A stretch of DNA of 64,000 bases from CAVPCY01 sp963702525 (GTDB taxonomy: Bacteria > Actinomycetota > Coriobacteriia > Anaerosomatales > PHET01), in assembly GCA_963702525.1 (NCBI GenBank), contig CAVPCY010000013.1, positions 1 through 64,000 on the forward strand, given 5' to 3'. Position 1 is the first letter of the stretch. Each line of letters opens with the position of its first letter. The translations under genes and the position numbers were made by a program. The notes beneath the pieces were generated by a model, which did no database searches, was not told the origin of the DNA, and saw nothing but the letters and a program-made list of their open reading frames with translations. This document shows positions 58,634 through 64,000 of the stretch, one piece after another.

Positions 58634-58694
58634 TTGACAAGCCTTATACCTAAGGGGGTATCCTGCACCCGGTGCGAGATACCCTAGGGGGCAT
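58634..58694 (+). promoter_or_regulatory. FAD/Fe-S oxidoreductase promoter with two diverged operators
   Basis: A perfect -35 TTGACA (58634-58639) is followed by a diverged operator ATACCTA-AG-GGGGTAT (58646-58661), whose right arm runs into a TATCCT -10-like element (58659-58664). A second diverged copy, ATACCCT-AG-GGGGCAT (58679-58694), lies 17 bases further on. Both resemble the ATACCCC/GGGGTAT palindromes at trxA, the repressor gene and ccdA, with one or two mismatches per site. Two sites could give tighter or cooperative control. Confidence 0.6.
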
Positions 58695-58745
58695 CGCGCC
58701 GACGTACCGTTGACGGCTCGCCGTCACGCGAGAGGAAGAGACACC

Positions 58746-61700
58746 ATGCCCGCTGTCAGTGAGCACATCGAGACTGCCCTGCAGGATATCTGCGGAGCCG
58801 AGAGGGTGAAGACCGATCAGGTCGAACGCAAGATGTACTCGTTCGACATCGGGGCGATGCCGTCACTGGTCAAGCCGTTCGTGCCCGCCGGTGTGGCCGG
58901 CGCGGTCGTCCGCCCGACAAGCGAGGAACAACTCGTGAAGCTCGTGGCGCTCGCGCAGCGGGAGGGCGTGCCGCTGGTGCCTCGGGGCTGGGCGACGAGC
59001 GGCTACGGCGGCGTTCTCCCCGGCAAGGGGGCCATCGTCGTCGACCTCTCGGGCTGGCAGAGGGTTCTCTCGGTCGACACCGAGAATCTCACCGTTCGAG
59101 TTCAGGGCGGTGCGGTCTGGGAGATGGTGGACCGCGAGATCCAGAAACAGGGACTGACGCTGCGCATGTATCCTTCGAGCTACCCGAGCTCATCTGCGGC
59201 CGGCTGGCTTGCGCAGGGCGGCTCCGGCTTCGGCTCCTACGAGTACGGTCAGTTCAAAGACAACGTCAGGGCGGCTCGCGTCGTGCTGCCCAACGGCGAA
59301 ACGAAGGAGTTCACCGGCGACGAGCTGCTGACCTACATCGCCGATGCCGAGGGGACGACCGGCTTCATCACCGAAGTGGAGTTCCAGGTTCGCGCGCTCG
59401 AACCCGAGGTCCACCGCCTCGTGGCGTTCGACAGTGCCGCGCAACTGGGTGGCGCTCTCTCGGCAGTGTCGACCCAGAAGCTCCCCATCTGGTCGATCAC
59501 GTTCCTCAACCCCGAATCTACCAGGCTCAAGAAGCAGCTGCCCCACCGGCACGGGCACCCCTGGGAAGAGGCGCACGGTCACCACGAGCCCGAGATCCCC
59601 CAAGCGTACCTTGCGGTCATCGCCTACCCCGAGTCTCGGCGTGGTGCGATCGACCCGGGCCTGGCGGGCATCGTTCAGGCCCACGGCGGCCGGGAACTCG
59701 ACGCTGAAGCGGCCGAGCACGAGTGGGAGCAGCGGTTCGCCCCGATGCGCCTGAAACGCGTCGGCCCGTCCATCATCCCCACCGAGGTGATCGTCCCACT
59801 GGCCGAGATGCCCGCCGTCCTTGGCGAGATCGATGACAAGATCGACCAGCCCTTCATCCTCGAGGGTATGGTCGGTCGGGGTGACAAGGTCGTTCTGCTC
59901 GGCTTCATCCCGCACGACGAGCGCTCGTTCGGCTTCAACGTGGCGTTCGCACTCTCGCTGTCGGTGATCAAGATCGCGAAGGCCCACAAGGGTGCGGCGT
60001 ACTCCACCGGCCTGTACTTCCGCCGCGAAGCCGAGAGCGTGCTCGGTGCCGAGCGTCTCTCCAGGTTGCGTACCTTCAAGGCGAAGGTCGATCCGAAGGG
60101 GATCCTCAATCCCGGCAAGGTCCACGGCTCGGGCGGCATGCTCGACTTCATCATGGGTAGCGCGTCGACGTTCGAGGGCATAGTGCGGCCGATAGCGAAC
60201 GCCTTCAAGGCACCGAGCGGCCCCGGGGACTTGAGCAGGGATGTGAACGGGGTGCCCGGGGACGTGGCGTTCATGGCGTACGCGTGCGCTCGCTGCGGCT
60301 ACTGCGTGCCCACGTGCGAGCAGTACACCGGCCGCGGGTGGGAGAGCCACTCTCCGCGTGGCAAGTACGCCTACCTGCGCGAGGTCATGGCCGGGCGTGA
60401 GGAGTGGAATCGAAAGGCTATCGACACGTTCCTCGTCTGCACGACGTGCGAAGTCTGCAATACACGCTGCCAGCTCCAGCTCCCCATCGAGCACAACTGG
60501 ATGGAGATGCGTGGCAAGCTGATCGACGAGGAGAAGCGCGGGACCTTCCCGCCGTTCGAGATGATGGCCGCCTCGCTGCGTGGCGAGCGCGACATCTGGG
60601 CGGGCAAGGCGGAGAACCGGGACGCATGGGTTCCTGCGGATGTCGCCGAGAAGATCCCGGAGCAGTCCGACATCCTCTACTTCGCGGGCTGCACTGCAAG
60701 CTTCGTCGAGACCGACATCGCCGAGGCCTCCATCCGGCTGCTGCAGGACTCCGGGTATTCGGTGGGCTACATGGGCAAGGACGAGGCGTGCTGCGGCATC
60801 CCGATGAAGGTCGCCGGCAAGTGGGACCTGTTCGAGGAGATCTACGAACACAACGTGTCCGAGGCGCGCAAGCGCGGGGCGAAGACGATCGTGACCTCGT
60901 GCCCCGCGTGCGGCTTGGTGTGGAAGGAGCTCTATGCGAACCTCGCTGCCGAGCGCGGAGAGGAGTTCGAGTTCGAGGTGAAGCACTACTCAGAGCTCGT
61001 TGCGCCCGCGCTCGCCGACGGCACACTCGAGCTCAAGTCGAACCCGCTCGAGGGCAAGACGATCACTTTCCACGATTCGTGCCATATGGGCCGGGCGCAG
61101 GGCAACTACGAGCCGCCGCGCGACATGCTCAAAGCGATACCCGGCGTCGAGATGGTCGAGATGGAGCACAACCGCGAAGAGGGTCTGTGCTGCGGCTCGG
61201 TGTTGACGCTCGTCGGCGAGATGCCGGTTGCTCCGGTTCTCGGCGGTCACCGGCTGCAGGAGGCCGTGGACGCCGGCGCCGATACCGTGGTCGCGCTGTG
61301 TCCCTGCTGCCAGGTTCAGCTTCGGGACTCCAACATCAAGAACGACCTCGGCCTGCAGATCGATGATCTGTCGCGAGTGGTCGCTGAGGCGGCGGGCTAC
61401 GATATCCCCGAGACGACCGAGTACTCCATGTACATGTGGAGCTACTTCGAGAAGTTCATCATCTTGCTCAAGCCGGAGAACATGGCCACGTTCATGACGC
61501 GGATCTTCCCGCAGATGATGGACGCCATGCCTGCCGGGATGAAGCCGATGATGCTCGGCATGCGACACGTGCCGGGCGGTCTCGCGATGATGGAGAAGAT
61601 GATGCCGCTCATGTTCCCGTCGATGGCTCCCGGAATCCTCGGCAAGGTCATGCCCGATATGGTCCGCGAGGTCGAGGAGTACATCGGAGAGATGCCCGAG

Positions 61701-61847
61701 GACATGGCTGCGCTCATGCCCGACCTGCTGCCCAAGACGATGGACTCACTCATGCCCACGTACCTGCCGGAACTGATCCCGCACCTCGTGCCGCTGTTCA
61801 TCGACTACATTCGCGCCATCGATGATGAGCAGGTGGCGGCGGCCTGA
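58746..61847 (+). CDS. FAD-linked oxidase fused to Fe-S (CCG) reductase, Met-rich tail
   Basis: The 1033-residue protein joins a GlcD-type FAD-binding domain (about 1-460; YPSSYPSSSAAGWLAQGGSG), a two-cluster ferredoxin domain (CARCGYCVPTC near 515 and CTTCEVCNTRC near 565) and two CCG domains (EACCGIP near 680, LCCGSV near 815), as in lactate/glycolate oxidases and HdrD-like proteins that pass electrons from a 2-hydroxyacid to quinone or a disulfide. A His-rich loop (six His within HRHGHPWEEAHGHH, near 268) and a C-terminal tail of about 120 residues with about 22 methionines are unusual. The ATG at 58746 follows GAGGAAG. The promoter carries two diverged CsoR/CstR-type operators. Confidence 0.85.
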   Translation: MPAVSEHIETALQDICGAERVKTDQVERKMYSFDIGAMPSLVKPFVPAGVAGAVVRPTSEEQLVKLVALAQREGVPLVPRGWATSGYGGVLPGKGAIVVDLSGWQRVLSVDTENLTVRVQGGAVWEMVDREIQKQGLTLRMYPSSYPSSSAAGWLAQGGSGFGSYEYGQFKDNVRAARVVLPNGETKEFTGDELLTYIADAEGTTGFITEVEFQVRALEPEVHRLVAFDSAAQLGGALSAVSTQKLPIWSITFLNPESTRLKKQLPHRHGHPWEEAHGHHEPEIPQAYLAVIAYPESRRGAIDPGLAGIVQAHGGRELDAEAAEHEWEQRFAPMRLKRVGPSIIPTEVIVPLAEMPAVLGEIDDKIDQPFILEGMVGRGDKVVLLGFIPHDERSFGFNVAFALSLSVIKIAKAHKGAAYSTGLYFRREAESVLGAERLSRLRTFKAKVDPKGILNPGKVHGSGGMLDFIMGSASTFEGIVRPIANAFKAPSGPGDLSRDVNGVPGDVAFMAYACARCGYCVPTCEQYTGRGWESHSPRGKYAYLREVMAGREEWNRKAIDTFLVCTTCEVCNTRCQLQLPIEHNWMEMRGKLIDEEKRGTFPPFEMMAASLRGERDIWAGKAENRDAWVPADVAEKIPEQSDILYFAGCTASFVETDIAEASIRLLQDSGYSVGYMGKDEACCGIPMKVAGKWDLFEEIYEHNVSEARKRGAKTIVTSCPACGLVWKELYANLAAERGEEFEFEVKHYSELVAPALADGTLELKSNPLEGKTITFHDSCHMGRAQGNYEPPRDMLKAIPGVEMVEMEHNREEGLCCGSVLTLVGEMPVAPVLGGHRLQEAVDAGADTVVALCPCCQVQLRDSNIKNDLGLQIDDLSRVVAEAAGYDIPETTEYSMYMWSYFEKFIILLKPENMATFMTRIFPQMMDAMPAGMKPMMLGMRHVPGGLAMMEKMMPLMFPSMAPGILGKVMPDMVREVEEYIGEMPEDMAALMPDLLPKTMDSLMPTYLPELIPHLVPLFIDYIRAIDDEQVAAA

Positions 61848-61925
61848 TCCGACGGGTGCGGAGACATCGCCATAGGAGGGTGCTCGCTGCGCGTCGCCGC
61901 TCAGTCTGACGAGCAACTCCACATT

Positions 61926-61941
61926 TGTGTCTCAAGTCACA
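61926..61941. promoter_or_regulatory. CRP-type box before the CRP-family gene
   Basis: TGTGT-CTCAAG-TCACA differs from the TGTGA-N6-TCACA consensus at one base and lies 26 bases before the regulator start. Its position suggests autoregulation, probably repression. Confidence 0.65.
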
Positions 61942-61966
61942 CGGGCATCTGCCCGATGATGAGTGC

Positions 61967-62665
61967 ATGAACATGACAGCCTCCAAAGAGCAGATACTGT
62001 CTCGCCTTGCTGCCATCCCCATGTTCTCGGACCTGTCCTCGGACAGCCTCGAGGCCTTGGCGACGATGGTCCAGTACCGTCGCTTCCCAAAGGGCGCCTT
62101 CATCGTGGGCCAGGGAGAGATGGGCACGGCCATGTACCTGCTCGTATCCGGCCGTGTCAAGGTGTCACTCGCCAACCCGGAGGGCCGCGAGCTGGTCCTG
62201 AACTACCTCGAGGCTCCGGCGCACTTCGGCGAGATGGCACTTGTGGACGCGCAGCCGCGCTCGGCAGACGTCATAGCGGTCAGTGACGTGGAGCTCTTCG
62301 CGCTCGACGGGCGTGACCTGTCCGCCGCGATCCAGCTTCAGCCGCGACTCGCGCTCTCGCTGATCGCGACGCTCTCGCGCCGGCTGCGCCACACCATCGC
62401 GCGCCTCGAGGACATGGCGTTCCACGACGCGACCCATCGTGTCATGCGAGTGGTCCTCAACGTCGCGACCGCCGGCTACGAGACGCGCGGTGCTCCCGTG
62501 ATCCAAGGCATGACCCACTACGATATCGCCACCCTCGCGGGCACCTCGCGCGAGACCGCAAGCCGCGTGATCTCCCAGTTGGCTCGTGACGGGATCGTCA
62601 CGACGAAGGGCCGGCGAATCATCGTTTCCCTCGAGCAACTCAGCGCCAGGCTCGAACAAGAGTGA
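61967..62665 (+). CDS. CRP/FNR-family transcription regulator
   Basis: The 232-residue protein has a cyclic-nucleotide-binding-type beta-roll (about 10-130; GEMALVDAQPRSADV is the phosphate-binding-cassette-like segment), a dimer helix and a winged HTH with recognition helix TSRETASRVISQL (about 193-205). The SRExxxR pattern matches CRP residues that read TGTGA. There is no N-terminal cysteine cluster, so it is not an FNR-type oxygen sensor. Palindromes of the CRP type precede this gene and acs. Two ATG codons (61967, 61973) are possible starts, neither with a strong ribosome site. Confidence 0.9.
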   Translation: MNMTASKEQILSRLAAIPMFSDLSSDSLEALATMVQYRRFPKGAFIVGQGEMGTAMYLLVSGRVKVSLANPEGRELVLNYLEAPAHFGEMALVDAQPRSADVIAVSDVELFALDGRDLSAAIQLQPRLALSLIATLSRRLRHTIARLEDMAFHDATHRVMRVVLNVATAGYETRGAPVIQGMTHYDIATLAGTSRETASRVISQLARDGIVTTKGRRIIVSLEQLSARLEQE

Positions 62666-62691
62666 GAGCCGCGCCCACGGCGCAGGAGTAA

Positions 62692-62725
62692 GGCAACGAC
62701 GCTACTGCCGGGTGGCGTCGTTGCC
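62692..62725 (+). terminator. Terminator after the CRP-family gene
   Basis: A perfect 11-bp stem (GGCAACGACGC with GCGTCGTTGCC) around a twelve-base loop is followed by CTTTG. It lies 27 bases after the stop codon. Confidence 0.8.
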
Positions 62726-62807
62726 CTTTGTTGGGGACGTTGTTCATCTCGGACCGGTTTCAGGTACATAGAGACCGTGACCTGTTGTGCACCCGGACGG
62801 AGGAACG

Positions 62808-63035
62808 ATGAAGGACTTCACGCTAGAGGATCTAAAGGCCTTTGACGGTCGTGACGGCAAGCCCGCCTACGTTGCCTACGACGGCGTTGTCTACGACGTG
62901 AGCGACAGCGGCATGTGGTCGGCAGGCGACCACGAGGGCATGCATCAAGCCGGGGCCGACCTGACCGACGAGCACGATGATGCTCCGCATGACGTGTACG
63001 TGACCGACTTTCCCCAGGTTGGCCGGCTCGTCTAG
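62808..63035 (+). CDS. Cytochrome b5-like haem-binding domain protein
   Basis: The 75-residue protein matches the short cytochrome b5-type domain seen in anaerobes: FTLEDLKAFDGRDGKPAYVAYDGVVYDV, then a histidine-containing loop (GDHEGMHQAGADLT) and a second histidine in APHDVY, with VGRLV at the end. The classical HPGG motif is absent, as is usual for this branch. It is soluble and probably binds haem or a related ligand. GGAGGA precedes the ATG. It lies between two terminators and so is transcribed alone. Confidence 0.82.
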   Translation: MKDFTLEDLKAFDGRDGKPAYVAYDGVVYDVSDSGMWSAGDHEGMHQAGADLTDEHDDAPHDVYVTDFPQVGRLV

Positions 63036-63056
63036 TCCGGCAACTCAAAGCGTCGA

Positions 63057-63084
63057 CGGTGCCCGTCGCTTGCGGCGGGCACCG
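63057..63084. terminator. Bidirectional terminator
   Basis: A 12-bp stem with one G-T pair (CGGTGCCCGTCG with CGGCGGGCACCG) and a CTTG loop lies between the convergent b5-like and methyltransferase genes. Confidence 0.75.
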
Positions 63085-63093
63085 CTGTGCGGA

Positions 63094-64000
63094 CTACGAT
63101 TCGAAGATGGCGACGGTCTCGATGTGGTAGGTCTGCGGAAACAGGTCGACGGGGGTCGCGGAGACGAGGCGCATGCCGGACGCGACGAGCGTCATCGCAT
63201 CGCGTGCGAGCGTCGCGGGATCGCACGAGACGTAGGCAAGCATGCGAGGCCGTGCAGCAGCCAGTGCCGTGAGGACCTCCGAGGGCAGTCCGGCGCGAGG
63301 AGGGTCGACCACGGCGAGGTCGAAGCCGCCGATGGCCGAGATCTCCCGTGCCGCATCTCCTCCCACGACCTCCGCCCACACCTGATTGGCTTCGAGGTTC
63401 CTGCGCAAGTCGCGCACCGCGCTGCTGGCAGCTTCCACGGCTACGACCTCGCCGGCGCGCTCGGTCAGTGGGAGCGTGAATGTCCCCGCGCCGGCGTAGA
63501 GATCGAGAATCCGGTCTGAGCCATCGGGCGCGAGGGACGCCAAGGCGAGTTCGACCAGTGTCTCGGCGGCGGGGGTGTTGACCTGGAAGAACGAGGGCGC
63601 GGAGACCGCGAACTGCATCCCCGCGAGCCGTTCGCGCCAGAAGCCCCGTCCGCTGAGCACCTCCACGCCGGCGTTGCTGCGCCGCTTCGCGGGGTCCTTC
63701 GACAGCACGCGCACGAGGCTCGTCGAGGGCAGGGCCTGTCCGAGTGTCTTGGCAGCCGCAGCGCGGGGAAAGGGGCCCGGCGCGGTCCACAGCGCGATCT
63801 CGACGTCCTTGGTGTGCGATGCGACTCGCAGCCCGACGCGAACCAGCTCGAGGTCGCGCTCTCCCGCCACGTAGCGCAGCGCACCGCCGAGCGCGCGCGG
63901 GGCCCGGCGGAGTCTCTTCGGCAACAGCAGGCACTCGTCGACCGGTATGACGTCTTCACTCCCGGCCCGGTGAAAGCCCAGGTAAGGCCTGGTTTGGCAG
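63094..64000 (-). CDS. rlmD: 23S rRNA (uracil-5-)-methyltransferase, 5' part outside window
   Basis: The visible 302 codons form the C-terminal part of an RlmD/TrmA-family SAM-dependent methyltransferase. Motifs are FQVNTPAAETLV, the SAM-binding DLYAGAGTFTLPL, DPPRAGLP and the catalytic cysteine motif YVSCDPATLARD. The reading frame stays open to the window edge (GFHRAGSEDVIPVDECLLL), so the N-terminal TRAM and cluster-binding parts, if present, lie beyond it. It methylates uridine in rRNA (or tRNA); the exact site cannot be assigned from this fragment. Confidence 0.9.
   Translation of the reverse strand, partial: CQTRPYLGFHRAGSEDVIPVDECLLLPKRLRRAPRALGGALRYVAGERDLELVRVGLRVASHTKDVEIALWTAPGPFPRAAAAKTLGQALPSTSLVRVLSKDPAKRRSNAGVEVLSGRGFWRERLAGMQFAVSAPSFFQVNTPAAETLVELALASLAPDGSDRILDLYAGAGTFTLPLTERAGEVVAVEAASSAVRDLRRNLEANQVWAEVVGGDAAREISAIGGFDLAVVDPPRAGLPSEVLTALAAARPRMLAYVSCDPATLARDAMTLVASGMRLVSATPVDLFPQTYHIETVAIFES

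Noticed and set aside
59190..60986. A 598-codon minus-strand frame opposite the FAD/Fe-S oxidoreductase
   Set aside because: It has no recognisable domain, whereas the plus strand carries continuous cofactor motifs through the whole stretch.
1..64000. CRISPR arrays, insertion sequences, prophage or transposase genes
   Set aside because: No regularly spaced repeats, transposase motifs (DDE, HUH, serine or tyrosine recombinase) or phage structural genes were seen; the only mobile-element trace is the tRNA-Val repeat set.

Overview
The window is a stretch of high-GC (roughly two thirds G+C) bacterial chromosome with dense, mostly core-type gene content. Several traits together suggest an anaerobic or facultatively anaerobic actinobacterium, probably of the Coriobacteriia type; this is inference, because there is no rRNA to place it. 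The traits are a membrane-bound uptake [NiFeSe] hydrogenase, a UbiD-UbiA-UbiX set of the kind used in menaquinone synthesis, a haem branch with FAD-type oxidases, a corrinoid-activase-like protein, a B12-type radical SAM enzyme and SpoIIE-type phosphatases. No phage, insertion sequence or CRISPR array is visible.

Layout. 1-8030: a cold-shock gene with a structured leader, a PAS-GAF-SpoIIE phosphatase, a tightly overlapping trio (cluster-less radical-SAM-like protein, B12 radical SAM protein, aminotransferase), a PHP protein and a membrane chelatase-like protein. 8090-17330: a redox/metal block holding thioredoxin, an FmdB-like protein, a tandem-duplicated CsoR/CstR repressor, a cation efflux pump, an HMA protein and CcdA. 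Inside that block sits a sigma-54 cassette (rpoN, NtrB-like kinase, NtrC-like activator) bracketed by two -24/-12 promoters. 17400-23900: a Cache-GAF-SpoIIE phosphatase, a STAS-ATPase fusion, a HAD hydrolase and a membrane phosphodiesterase. 23950-27005: ubiD-ubiA-ubiX. 27050-29053: a TM2 protein, a small protein and a glycosyltransferase. 29190-32440: three tRNA genes, then two segments bounded by copies of the tRNA-Val 3' end, one with a secreted protein and one with enolase. 32500-40590: Rieske protein, lipoprotein cytochrome, lipid kinase, RNase D, metallopeptidase, xseAB, HIT protein and an ASKHA ferredoxin. 40590-48480: acetyl-CoA synthetase under a CRP-type box, then hemE, a frame-broken hemH and two hemY paralogues. 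48490-57006: IMPase, transketolase, and on the minus strand the hydrogenase small-large-cytochrome b operon, a HemN-like radical SAM protein and the hydrogenase protease. 57570-64000: a DUF2249 protein, a HAD hydrolase, a very large FAD/Fe-S oxidoreductase, a CRP-family regulator, a cytochrome b5-like protein and a partial RlmD/TrmA methyltransferase.

How the parts connect. (1) The hydrogenase large subunit contains an in-frame TGA exactly at the first ligand of the C-terminal nickel motif, followed by a SECIS-like hairpin, so it is best read as a selenoprotein. (2) Near-identical ATACCCC-N2/3-GGGGTAT palindromes sit in the promoter spacers of thioredoxin, the tandem repressor and ccdA, with two diverged copies before the FAD/Fe-S oxidoreductase, which predicts one thiol/metal regulon. 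(3) A perfect TGGCAC-N5-TTGCA promoter follows the sigma-54 regulatory genes and a second one precedes rpoN, implying a self-contained sigma-54 circuit. (4) TGTGA-N6-TCACA boxes precede both acs and the CRP-like gene.

Three genes (rpoN, the TM2 gene, hemH) are broken by single-base shifts at short G/C runs. The reading frames on either side are conserved, so base-calling errors are as likely as true pseudogenes.
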